Shown in pieces: positions 45,092 to 57,201 of a DNA stretch of 64,000 bases. This DNA is from Melampsora larici-populina 98AG31. Lineage: Eukaryota > Basidiomycota > Pucciniomycetes > Pucciniales > Melampsoraceae. The notes under the pieces are model-generated. The model saw nothing but the letters and a program-made list of their open reading frames with translations. It was not told the DNA's origin and ran no database searches. Location: positions 1,368,344-1,432,343 of the forward strand of contig NW_006768779.1 in NCBI RefSeq assembly GCF_000204055.1, in the 5' to 3' direction. How positions within the stretch are numbered: the stretch's first letter is position 1; the number at the start of each line of letters is the position of its first letter. The position numbers and the translations under genes are program-made.

Positions 45092-46789
45092 TGCTCAATT
45101 GGTTCTCAAACATAATAATTCTGTGGTGTAAGTAAATCTCAATGTTCTAACTGGGGCTATGTGCAACATCTTTGAACAATCTCTGATGTACAATCGATTC
45201 AACAAAATGCAGTGCTAATCATTCCCAAACTTACATATTTATGTCACAAGCAAATCATTTCCTCACTAGATGTGACAAATGTAACTACCAAAATCCAAAG
45301 CCCTGTTTTTGAGCAGCACAAGGAACTTTGTGTGGATGCCTATATATTTATACGCAAGAACTGGGAGTTACTCACCAGCTTGAATTGTATATTGCTTATC
45401 AGACATCTGGCACAAGAGGAGATGTCTCTTGTTGATCAAAACATCCTCATGGATATTTCTCCCTGAAATTATGTTTATCCTGTCATTCACTCTTGTTTCT
45501 AATTTTTGTTTCTAAGAGGTATCCTGGATTCCTGAACCGAGCCCAATTCTTGTTGGCCAACACATCCTCATGCATGTTGTGGATATTTGCCCCTGGAGTT
45601 ACTCTTGTCTTGTCATTCACCCTTTTGTTTCCTAGTTTTGCTTCTAAGATGTAGTCCAATTTGAGCGCAATTCTTGTTGATAATTACACTGAAAGATCTC
45701 CATGTATATATGTACATTTCTTAAGTTTTATTATTGCAACACATGTTCATTAATTTTTTATTGGTTTGATTGATTTCTGTTGCACTATTGCTGATAAAGT
45801 TGTTTGTAGGGTGTTTATATGAGAGTATCAATATTTTTTGGGATGTAGAAGATGTGGTTGATGAAGCATCATCAAAAAGGTGACCCATTTTTGTCTATTT
45901 TTTGCGCCTCCTGTGCCCTCTTGCGCCCTCAGCCAAAATGAGGGCACACCCAACCCCCCTCAGGCGCGCCCGCTTTCTCTCAAGATCGCGCCCACCACAT
46001 GAGTTCAGACACAGTGAATCGAAGTTGGCACGCAGTGTTAACACAGTGGAATCTGTGAAAGGTCGAAGGACACAAGGCAATGGGGAACGGACATCAGCTA
46101 CTCTGTAAGGAGGTGCAACAAAAGGTTACGCGACAGACTCCCCCAATGAGTCTTGTCGAACCAATGCGGATATGTTTCATACTCTCATTTTCTCTTCTTC
46201 CACCTCTTGTTCCTGCTTATTGTTCACAAAAGATTAATAAAAAAGTGTAATTGAAAATCAACAAAAACATACTTCTATCTAATTACTATCATAATCACAT
46301 CATTTTTATTTTACTCGTTATTTTTCAAATTTCTCTTATTTTTCTTACTATTGTTCAAACGAATTTTTTATTTCCTGCCCACCACCCTTCTTGTCAGACA
46401 ACGGGTTTAAGTTCCACGTGGTGCATTCACTTCTCTCATGACTCTGTTGTCTATTTCTCTCGCAGGAGCGGGGAGCCTCCCAGTGGGAGGTTCAGCGCCG
46501 CGTGTGGCCACCCACAAGTGCTCCTTCAAAAATCCTCGCGCCCCGGGCCAATCATGCAAATTCAGGCCCCCGGGCCACCATGAGTAGCACAGGTGACCTA
46601 TTGCCATCAGAGACCATAACTGATTCCGAGAAGGTAATGGTCTCAAGAGGTGTTTGGATGATTGCAAGTTTTTACTTTGTTTAGTGTGATTTCCACTTTA
46701 AGACAGAAGTCAGGATCAAGACTGATTGTGGTAAAGGGGTGTACATTACTGACATTCAAAAATTTCTCCTTTAGGATTGTTGGCTGTAG
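45092..46789. other. Non-coding stretch with GC-rich patches
   Basis: No gene supported. Two GC-rich islands stand out against AT-rich DNA: 45900-46000 (GCGCC/GCGCCC repeats) and 46460-46590 (GGGAGGCTCCC-like and CCCGGGCC motifs). They resemble the GC-rich palindromic ends of the hAT elements and may be element fragments. Confidence 0.3.
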
Positions 46790-47160
46790 TCTTTCCTGTT
46801 CTCCATACAATCACTTTTTCTGGTCATATCTAAAGTGTTGTCTGAGTCTTTCATTGTTTCTTCTTGTCTTTTGTCTAGTCTTATATACCTGGCTTCTCTT
46901 GCGCTCTGGGTTTTGTTCCTCTCAGTTAGGAATATAAAAACTCAGAGTAAGTCAAATTTCTACTACACTTCCCACTTTCTTATCCTGGATATTAGCTCAC
47001 TTGTATCAGTATTTTTTTTCCTCTTCATCATGCACTACTTTAGATAAGGCGTGATCTTATCCGCTCATTCATCCTACTGTCAAGTTCCCTTAGAGCTCAT
47101 CACTTCACCTGTTCTGTCCAGTTTGTTCCTTGCTCTACTAGTGTTGATTTAAATCCGTTT
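46790..47160 (+). repeat. LTR-like repeat, copy 2
   Basis: Diverged direct copy of 41761-42166, with the same ordered landmarks. It is followed by a Gypsy-type remnant on the opposite strand, so the two may not belong together. Confidence 0.4.
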
Positions 47161-47281
47161 CAAACAATTTCACCATTTTAGTACCCTCCCTAACCCTAAA
47201 ACTAACCCAAAGCGGGGGGTCGATGTGGGGTCAGCGCAACCCCGCATCTGAGGCGTCAGCACCTTGCATGTAGTGTAGCAT
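47161..47281. other. Spacer with C-rich patch
   Basis: Contains CCCTAACCCTAAAACTAACCC (47188-47208), telomere-like by chance or by an old insertion, and a GGGGGGTCGATG patch. No gene. Confidence 0.25.
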
Positions 47282-47761
47282 GTGTCTCAGTTAGCACTGG
47301 ACATGAGGTTTGGATCCCATCAGACACATAATTGCATCTCACCATCTCTAACACATTTGACTTCTTCATTCCACCATATTCTGGTCAAAGATATTTATCC
47401 TAGGCATAGGATATATATCTGGGACTGTCTAAGTGTTAAAGGCTCAAAAATTGCCAAACGTCTGGGATTTTCTGTTGTGCCATACAATAATCACTGGTGT
47501 TGTGATATCAACTTCTTTGTCGGCTCCTACTTTTTGTATAATTATGTGTCTAAGCAGTTTGTTAATATGTTTATCAGCCCTACTCCTGGGACTTGCCACA
47601 TAGGCTTGTTTCTTGAGAACTGGTGGGTATGGTTTATCAATGTTCAGTTTAATGAACATTTTGTGACCTACTATTGCGCCTATAGGATTCTTGCCATAAG
47701 CAAAGGCTTTCTTGTAAGTTCTGACAAGTTTATTCAAGGCCCCCAGTTTGGAGGGTTCCAA
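47282..47761 (-). pseudogene. Ty3/Gypsy reverse-transcriptase remnant
   Basis: On the minus strand the frame from 47761 contains the N-terminal part of a Gypsy RT: YPPVLKKQAYVASPRSRADK, then VDITTPVIIVWHNRKSQTFG (the TTPV..WHN block). It then decays near YPMPRI around 47400. The rest of pol, the gag and the LTRs are not seen nearby. The plus-strand open frame over the same bases is only its shadow. Confidence 0.7.
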
Positions 47762-48936
47762 TCTAGGTGATATATTGCATTGGTTGAATGCTTCCTCAAA
47801 TTCTTTGTCTAATTCTTGTGCTATGACTTCTATACAATTTTCTTTAAAGGAATTCAGAAGAAGTTTATTCTTCCTGTTTTCATTTCATCCCATTGTTGGA
47901 ATATAGCTGCTTAAGATTGCAGTTCTGCTATGTCCAAGTCTTCTGCTGGTTCAACAATTATTGTCACTATTTCTCACAAAACAAATTCATGAATCATAAT
48001 CTGTCTCAAGAGATTGTAAAGAAGATTCCAAAAAAAAGAACCATCTATGGGCATCAGATTGAAAAGAAAGATTATGTGTGATAAATGTGTCCTTTCAAAC
48101 AACTGCCAGTGCCACATTTCAACATACAAGAAGAAGTACCATTCCCAACAAAAAATGGCAAAATTCATTTGTTTTCTTTAACGTATGCATACAGGACAAG
48201 AAGAAAAATCAGATGAAGCATGTTTAATTCCTACCAAGGACTACCTGATTTGATCAAACCAGTAGACTAGGACTCAAGAGATAACACATTTTTGCCAGAT
48301 AAACTTGGATAATTGTATGAACAAAAATTTAGTCCATAATTTGATGAGCATATGGACATGTCTCCCTGGTACTCAAAAAAATCATAGCAAATCTTGTGCC
48401 CATACAGGCAACAAACGAGTTCTAAATCCAGTCCAGGATCAAGTTAAAACAAATTAGTCTGCATTGCTTATTGATTTCTAATGATTACCCTTCATGAAAC
48501 TATTTTACAACCTGTTGAACAGTTTACAAAATGAATCAAATTTATTTAAAACATGTACTTTGCTTATCTTGAAGATCTAGATGGGTTTTGTTGAAGCTCT
48601 TGCTCAGTTTTATTTTTATTTTTATTTTTTGCGATTCTTATTCAGTTGCAAGCTACTTTCAAGAATACTTTTTGTTGTATGTACATGAGACGAAGAAGCC
48701 ACTTAAGTGAACAGCAAGTGTAATTTTACGGTCCCAAATCACCTTCATCTGATGTCTGAATTGAGGACCCCAGATTTGAGTTATACAAGCTACATAGTTA
48801 TCAAAGGATAAGAATTAAACAACTGAAGTGCGAGTAAGGAGTAACCCAATACAATCAGTTTGCTATGAGTGATCAAACCAACAAAGCTTGAGAGCGGACA
48901 TCACCTGCTACATTTATTCAAAACGATAAATCTACA
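47762..48936. other. Non-coding stretch
   Basis: It probably includes degraded Gypsy sequence up to about 48240, then the AT-rich 3' flank of the next minus-strand gene (with an ATTTTTATTTTTATTTTTTG run near 48610). No gene. Confidence 0.3.
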
Positions 48937-51770
48937 TCACGCTCGGTGATCTTTCCACTCTTCCCAAGACCTTTTCTTGATAACCGCTTTGCCTAACTTC
49001 AACCCCTTATCCTCTTGCTCCCAAATATCAGTTCTCCAGATAGAAACGTTCCATTCTTTCATCTCTTCAAAAGCATCTTTGGGGATCCAGAATGTGACTT
49101 CCCTGGCTTTGACACTTAAATGGAATGTACTCATACAATGTATTCCCTTATCCCTTAGCGTGTTTAACTTTGAATTTGAAACGATTACCTCATCAATGAG
49201 AAGTGATCGGAGTTTTTTAGGTGGCTGTCCGAAAGTTTTTTCATCGTAAAAGACCAGCATCGAGTGCGGTATTTGACCATCCCATACGTCCAAATTAGGA
49301 AACTTGACGGTGTAACATACAATATCCTCTACGCGAGGAACAAAGGAGGGCAAGACAAGTCCGACGGGTAAGAGGGAACGCCACAGTCCAGTCAAGGTTG
49401 TGAATTCCAGAAGCCATGGTTTCGTGCAAAAGGATCGTGCTGGGTGTCCTGTGTCGACATCTTTTGTTGAAAAAATCTATTGTACTACAATACATCAGTA
49501 AACAATTCAAAATGGATCCGGATCAAGCTCAATCAATCAGACTGACCTGTTGCGATGGCGGGCGAGCAGTGGTAGTAATTTGACCCGAAAAGATCGAGTC
49601 AATCAGATTCGAGATCCAGTGAGTTGGATATCCCAATTCTGACACGTGCTTCAACAAGCGAACAAACGCCGTCACATTAAGCGGAGCAAAGATAAGTCCC
49701 ATTCCATCGTCACCCCTGGCACGTGGGTAAGGTAAACATATCTTGAGGAAATGAGTATAGAGCCAGTGTAAAAGCTTTGACTGAGGCATAAGCTGCTCAA
49801 AGGTCAAGGCTCGCTCTGGCCGGATCCGCTCCCAGAGGCAGTATCGCATTGAGGGCATCGGATCTGCGGGACTTTCGGGAGTTTCTGGGGAAAGCTTCAG
49901 ATGAAAGTGAGACTGTATTAATTTACGATCGTACATGAGGAGATACTCGGCGAGAAACTGAGAAAGGGTTTTGAATGATGCCGAGTTTCGAAGGTTACAT
50001 GAGACAACCCCTGTTCCTGGTCCATGTTCGAGGAGCGGTGTACCGTATAGGAAGGCCGTGAGAGGACCACCAACATAATCACTAGCGGTGAATTCAATCA
50101 GATGACTTGCTCTGCTTCACCACGACGGAGGATACAACTGAAATCTAGACTTACGGAATGTTACTCATGTGGATGACATGATATTTGTGTGGCCATTTTG
50201 ACGAGACCAAGCAATCCTTGGATTCAGCCTCTGTGGCACGAGCAAGAGTTTGATACTGCAGTCTTTCAAGACAATCGGCCATCTCTCCAAGACAGACTTC
50301 TACTAACATACGCTCGCGAAGGGCCGAAATCGATTTACCGAGCATGATGAAATAAAATTCTACCACATTCATGAGCTTCTCTCCACATACTGGTGAAGTT
50401 CCGTGTTCGCCCATACATCCTTTCATAAGGTTTGCCAGAACTTCAAACGGCGTAAAAGTCATGTCTGGGTGTGGTCTTGTAGAGTTTTCATCCTCCCACA
50501 CGATATCGGCTAGCGTGATGTTAGGTTTCCATGTCTTGTCAATGTGCGCAGATACACTCGCCTTTATACTCACGTTGTCCTTTGTTTTGAAATAAACTTG
50601 GAGCAATTTATCTAGCTCCGGATCGTGCTCGACAATCAGGTTCGGATCGGGTAAGACAATGGTTAAGTCGTCGAAGGTACGCTTGTCGGACTTGAGGTGA
50701 GGAAATGGTGAGTGTATTTCATGATTAGGCATAAACGAGCTCCTTCTCATGTTGTTGATCATGATATCTTCTCTGGCGATCTCGCGAAAGCGTTTAGTGG
50801 AATATGACGCTCTTGGCTCTCGTTTCCAGGCTTCGAGACTAGGTCGGATAGCGGCCTGGACCGCCTCAGGAACATACACCCAAGGGATCGGTTGCTCGGA
50901 ATTGTCAAAGGAGTCTAGAAGCCGTTTGATGATTGCATCAATTCGATTCGAAGCATAAGCCGGCATCACATGAGTCGCATAGAAATATCCTGCTACACTG
51001 AGCATCTCAAATAAGGACTGGTCCTGCGCTCCTGTTGATTTTATGGCTAGAGATATATCATCCAAGAGAACAAATAGAATCAAATCTCTTGCTAGTATAG
51101 CAGCTTTGAAATCCAAGATAGTAAAATGGAGCCTTTGATTAGACTCGGGGGACTGAGGCCCTTCCATGAAATATTGTACCATCGTCTGTAGCATGTTACG
51201 AGCATCTCCTATACCGCAGAACATGATCGATACAACTTCGGCATCCTTGGTCGTGCCCTTGAGTGTCTGACCATACTGAGACTCGGGAATATCGTGGCCA
51301 CAGGCGTAGTAGCTCCTTTCGTTGGTCATATAAGGCCTATATCTTGGCAAGCTCAAAGTGGCATTCCGAATTGACTCTTTGCTAATAGATTCTTCAGGAT
51401 CGGAGTGGTAACGCTTGGCCTTGTCAAGGCGAGCAAACAACTTTTGCTTTCGGGGATCATCGTCGGCTTCTTTCTCCAGGAGAGCTAGAGCCTCAGTGGC
51501 ATATCGTACGCTTTTCTCGTAGTCTCCTGCCTCAAAGGTAGCGGCTGATAGATTCGATAGGGGTGTGGGGTCGGAGGGCACGAGTGTTGCAGCTTCTTTA
51601 TAGGCATCAATGGCTATGAAGAGTTTACACAATCAGTGTCATTCCATGAGGAAACGAGAAGGTAAACGCGCGCAGATATTGAGAGACTTACCTTTACTAA
51701 ATTGATAAGCTTTGTACAATGTGTTGCCTCGCTGACGAGCTTCTTGTGCCCGCTCGATGTTGCACGACAT
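48937..51770 (-). CDS. TPR + DUF4470-type protein, paralog 2 (870 aa)
   Basis: Four exons on the minus strand: 51770-51692, 51613-50155, 50081-49547, 49476-48937. All are GT-AG and in frame (871 codons with stop), with exon 1 (79 nt) and all intron phases identical to paralog 1 at 37371-40226. The TPR-like N-terminus is MSCNIERAQEARQRGNTLYK, and the DUF4470-type block is VVSIMFCGIGDARNM ... ILARDLILFVLLDDISL. The C-terminal half shares LLHWLYTHFLKICLPYPR, YPTHWISNLIDSIF and LVFYDEKTFGQPPKKLRSLL. By eye the two are about 65-70% identical at protein level. Both are intact, so the duplication appears functional or recent. Function unknown. Confidence 0.85.
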
Positions 51771-52679
51771 ATTAAACGATGAAGAAGCCAAGAGAGAAGT
51801 GACTCCAGAAGAAGTTGCGAGGAAATGTGTGAAACAACCCAATGCTTTTCGTAACGTCCGCGCGCTAGGAGCTACATAAAGCCTATGTAGTATGTATGCA
51901 CCGGCGTATACAGGACCATGAGCAAAACTGACCCGTAAGGACGATCACTCAAGTTTGCAATCTTATTCGATCAAGACTCTCAATCATCACCTTGGGCTTC
52001 ACATCTGATAAAAATTCTCCCTCTCAAGGATCGAAAACATCAATCTAATCCGAATTGAATTGAAAGAGAGTATTTGAATTAAACATTTAAAGAAAGACAT
52101 GCAAAATTGATAAAAAGTTTTAACCATTCCAGATAATTCTAATTCATCATCATAAGACTTGAAAATTCGATTTCAATAGAGACAAAGAACTTTGAAAAAA
52201 AGAAACAAGAATCATCAATAAACATATATATAAGATTAAAAAATAGTAAGCAATAAGTAAGCAATAAAGGTAAACGAGAGCAAAACATTTTTTCATCAAA
52301 AAAAATCATCATCATCATCATTCCACTCTTCTTTTCTATAAAATCAATCTCTATAGGTTTTCTTTTCTCAAACATTCCATTGATGGGTTAAACCCAAATT
52401 CCAAACAATCCTTAACAAAGACTAGATCTGAAAAAAACAAGGAAAGAGAAAGATTCCAAAACAAAGAATGGTGAAATTCATAATTTTTGACCCTACACAA
52501 CACACACACACACATGATACACGTACATAATCACATCAAAAAGGATAAGAAAGACATAATCAAGGTAGTAAACGAAAAATGAAAGACTGTGAAAAAGAAA
52601 GCGAAAAGGAAAAAGCAAAAAGAATCAGAATAAGACGAAGGAAAAATAAATAATCAAGAAATTTTCTTTTTTTTGTCGA
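51771..52679. other. Intergenic: promoter of DUF4470 paralog 2, 3' flank of the transcription factor
   Basis: AT-rich spacer with CACACACACA near 52505 and A/G-rich runs. No gene seen. Confidence 0.35.
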
Positions 52680-55600
52680 TCACCAAGGACTAATTGGATT
52701 AATTGAGCAAGTCCCAGGTGTATCAGTGGTTGAGACTCTATTCATATCAGCCCCATTAGTATCAGATGAATTAGAATAATTATATCGATTCGAGTTATTC
52801 GTTGATCCATTCTCATTCACTCGATTCCCATTCTGTCCACAATCAATTGGGAAAGTCATATTATGAATGATTGGTACTGGCATATGACTTCTCATGTCAG
52901 CGTATGGCAACGAACCAAATGCATGAGCAGGTGCGTATAATTGAGATGAATTACTAGTGGAATACATCCCAGGCATTCCAAGCGGAACAGATACCGGAAG
53001 GAAGTTTCTTGCCATGTTTGATCCATGTGAAAAATGAGGAGAGTTAAGAAGTTGGGCAGACTGCTGTGTATGATGATTGGTATGAGATTCTGTAGAATGG
53101 ATATTATCATTTTGTACAGAAGAATGAGGCTGTTGATCTTGTGAGGACTGATTAGCCTGAGAGTGGTATAGCTGTTGTTGGTCTGATTGATTGAAGGACA
53201 TGCCTCGAGGTAGAGAGGCCGATGAATGAGACGGTTGACTATGATCAAAGACTTCCAATTTCATCGAAGGATTGCGCGAGTCGTCATCTTGGGTGACATG
53301 TCCAGATGGTTCGCACGGAACCGAGGGTGGTGATCGATTGATATTCTGAGAAGATGTGTCTTGAGGCGATAAGGGTGGAACAAATTGTGAAGGGTGATAC
53401 ATGTGGACAGGTATTGCTGGATGGCCAAAGGATGCAGGTGATATAAAGTTCGTCTCCTCGGGATACATAGGTCTTCCAAATAGATTACGATCAACAGGGT
53501 ATACCCATTCAGTTTTCAGCGGCGTATAATTCATGATGCCACCGTTGGTTCCTGTCACACCTGTTGTTTCTAATTGGCAGATCAGATTCTTCGAACCTGA
53601 ACCTCGGCTGATGAATTTTTGAATGGCTTTCAATTGACTACAAGCTTGAGTGTGATCATTTTGAATACTGTTTTCATCTATATCTACTACTACCATCTCA
53701 AACGCCTCGATCGCCATTTCGACGCAACGTGCTCCAATTTGAAAGATTGGCCCCTTTTCTGATTGAAGCAATGATATCCAAGCTGAAGTCATGGCAGCGT
53801 GAAAGGTTTTATACCAGCCGTACCACATCCGATGAGTCGTGGGAAACAACTGAACTAGAAGGCGCTGGGCCTCGATGATAACTTGTGAAGATCGAAGACA
53901 TCTGACTCTTGATGATAATTGATAATCTTTGAGTGAGGTTTTTGACGAGCCTTGAGAAGACTCCCCTATAAATGGGCGATGTAGCAGGAGTAGAATGGTG
54001 TTGTGAGATATGGCGAGCATCAAAGCTTGCTTTGCCCATTTCCTATTTCGCACTTTGATGTCCTTGACACCGACCCCAGAGGAAGATGGATAAAATACAT
54101 TCGAATCCGCAAGTTGAGCGATTTGTGTAGCTTCGAAACTGCCTGGGTCAGGCTCAAATCTCATGTCTGCTGGAATGGCTTTATACCAAGCCTGAGGTTC
54201 AAGTTTTAGTCAAGGACTTCGAAGAGGGCAATTTCATGATAAATAGAAGCGTACTCTGATAGCTTTATCTAGCTCGATCACATCGGTATACTTCACATCT
54301 TCTTCCCGAGGTGCACCGTCAGTAGAAGCTTGGTTATGCCATCTCCAGCGAGCTTGACGAAAGATGTTGTCCATCATGTGATGAGCGTATTGGCATGCTT
54401 CCCTGGTATCAACAAAAAACGAATCAGATCTAAAATGAGCATATCGGGATCGAAGAAGGTCTATAAGACTAACCAATTGTAAACGTGATAAGACATATCC
54501 GTGACGCCATTAGGTGGTAGTTCAGGAGCTTCTGGACGCGCATCGGGATGTAACAGGCTCTCTTCATCTCGATCCTGTGGCATGTCCGTATCGTTCAAAG
54601 TCACTCCGGCTGGCCAACCGAAGGCGATACTGAGGGATATATCCCAAGTTTGGATCGCCCACCAAATCCTCCGCTTGACTTCCTGATCACGAGTTGATTG
54701 CTTCGGGTCCAACTTCTTGGGGTCAATATGCAACCCCAGACACTGCGCTTGCTTGATAAAGCCCCCGATGAAGCACCATGCATCTAAAACGCACAAGAAT
54801 GATGTTAGTGGATGTGTTAACAGCGATGAATGATTCGCACAGGAGACTCTGAGAGGGGCTAACCTGTACATCGCCCGTTGTTGACCATGTATAATGCTAA
54901 TATGATTTGTGCTTGAATACACTCTAACGAAGGATGTCCCAAATACGACGCTTTCTTCAAGCAATCCACTGTCAAGGAAGCTAACGAGACGATTGAAATG
55001 GAGAGATGAACACAAAGGGGGTAGAGGTGAGCACAGGTCAAACGAAGTAGTCTTGACAAACACATACCAAGTGATCTGGAGTTGATTGATTGCCAATGTT
55101 TCAATCGATTACGATACGCTGGCGTGGAATGGTGTGGGTCATTTTCATCACCAAATATACGTCCAGTTAAACAAATCGTGACAGTGATGATGGCTGAGAT
55201 CACACTTAATTTGTGCATCGGAAAGCCGTGTTGTTCTTGCTTAGAAAGATCAAAGAATTGATTGTAATATCCTATCAAGGTCGGGGTGTGCCAGCCGCTA
55301 TAGAGGGATGAAAGGCAATGAGTACTCGAGATGCATAAAGACGTGAAAAAAGGAGCACCATTGATAAAGACAAAACACTCACTGGTACAAGCAATCTACT
55401 TCCTGTAAGAAGATACGGAGTAGCCTATCGAGATGTTTGATGAGAAGAAGATCAGATACAAGAGCAACACTGTGATCTATTGATTTGAGATAGACCGACG
55501 TACTCTTCAGAATATTCCCGACAGGGCAGGAGATCTTGTAGAAAGTCCACTATGCCATCGGGCTTATTGGGTAGATCAAATGCCCACCGTTTTCCGATTT

Positions 55601-57201
55601 CACCACCGAAGAGCCCCATGTAAGCGACCTTGGTGGTAATCAAGCCACTTTTTTCTCTATTGGTTTGCGGTTGCGCGCTCAGAGTTCGATTGATCTGTGA
55701 TGGCGAAGTTATTCCTTGAAGCTGTACTCGCAGTAGATGGAGAAAGTCGGCAAGGTATTTTTGTTTTTCGGAGAGAGAGCAGATCAGATCGTGAACCACA
55801 ATGATGAGATAGTGAACAAGTGAGCATGGGATATATCAGAGTGCTTGACCGACCTTGCGTATGAGTGAACCTGTGGATACATTCCCCAAGAAGACCTTTT
55901 GCCCGTTATCACCGTCATCATCATCTTGGATCACGTTGCCGAGTTCAGTCATGCAGGGCGGACAACTTGCAGGACGAAGAATGGGACCATTCATTAAGCT
56001 ATAATGATAACTGCTTGCTTTATCAGAATCACTATTGATGCTTTCAAGATCTCCTTTGAATGGATAACTCGCACGAAGCGGTTGAGGATGTTGGGTGACA
56101 GGGTCGCAAGAGGGCGAGTTGGGTTGAGAACCATTGGTACTACTGTTGGGACGACATTTCCCCTGAACTATATCAAGCATGCTCGAATTTTCGGTTGTTG
56201 TTGGACTCCATGGCACGCCGCTGACGGATTGTGAATGCGGTCGAGCATAGGTGGGACTTGTCAAGCCACCACTCGGACTACCCAGATTGGAAGTCTGATC
56301 TCTAGGACCACTTCCACCTGCGGATCGCTGTTTAGGATTGGGTCGGCCTTTCAAGCAACGAACCACACCTTCGAGTTCCGCGACGCGGTCTCGTAAACGA
56401 ATGACTTCCCAAGCTGGATCATTTGTATCGAGATTCCTTGAAATTCAAAAAATGGAATCAGTTTACAGTTACGATGGACTCAATTTTGAAAATGGATATG
56501 GGGTGGCGATAAAAAAAACTTTCCCCTGCACAATAATAATTTTGTAAACTTACTCAAGCATTCTGGGATCCTCAGTTTCATAAACGCAAAGTCCTGTTGT
56601 TCCAAGGCTTATGCATCTTTTACAAGGACGACCTCGATCACACCTGTTATATTTTCAAAAAAGGCAATATTCAATACGGATAAATACACCAACTTTTGAC
56701 ATTTGAGAGGATAGAAAGATTGAAACATATTGAGAGTGGGATCCATGCTACTAGCTTTGTTGGTAAGAGAGAAGGGGCGATGAAAAGAAAAAGACAAAAA
56801 AAAGATTTCGAAAAAAAACAGTCTACACACTTTCGCTTGTTGGTGTGACAAGGTAGACAAGATTGCATAGTCCTATTCCTTTTCCTTTTACGGTGATCAT
56901 CACGATTACGATCAAATAGACCAGAGTCAGTACTAAAGGTATTAGGCCATTGAGGAATCAGTTGTTGTGAGTTGGGAGAAGTTGAACAACATTGATCAGA
57001 TCTAGCACCAATCATCATTTCTCGAGATAAAATGATCGGTTGTTCGGCTGTTGAAGAACTACCGAGAGAAGAGTGAGAATTGAAACGAGCATCCGAGGAT
57101 TTAGAAGATTGATGATTTGAAAGAACGTGAGACGAAGGTGGTGAAAGGGCTAATTGATCGAGTTCAGGTAATGGACCTCCAGATAACCAACGTCCTGACA
57201 T
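52680..57201 (-). CDS. Zn2Cys6 fungal transcription factor, about 1,200 aa
   Basis: DNA-binding regulator with an N-terminal zinc cluster assembled across intron 1: CLPCHTNKRKC joined to DRGRPCKRCISLGTTGLC (spacing C-x2-C-x6-C-x5-C-x2-C-x8-C). A short leucine-rich coiled coil follows (LRDRVAELEGVV). The fungal transcription-factor middle domain is spread over exons 6-10: HGWHTPTLIGYYNQFF, YLGHPSLECIQAQIIL, QCLGLHIDPKKLD, RRIWWAIQTWDISLS, FGWPAGVTLNDTDMP. The C-terminus is low-complexity Gln/Ser/Asn/His, activation-domain-like. Exons (minus): 57201-56831, 56643-56554, 56436-55854, 55721 to about 55500, about 55425-55390, 55297-55068, 54980-54864, 54783-54474, 54402-54255, 54191-52680. The exon 4/5 junction is unresolved: no GT-AG pair there keeps frame cleanly. 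The start is the ATG at 57201; frame upstream lacks Met. Targets unknown. Confidence 0.85.

Noticed and set aside
47188..47208. Telomere-like CCCTAACCCTAAAACTAACCC
   Set aside because: Only two clean units, inside repeat-derived DNA; not enough for a telomere relic.
47282..47770. 162-codon plus-strand open frame
   Set aside because: The opposite strand over the same bases carries recognisable Gypsy reverse-transcriptase motifs; the plus frame is its shadow.
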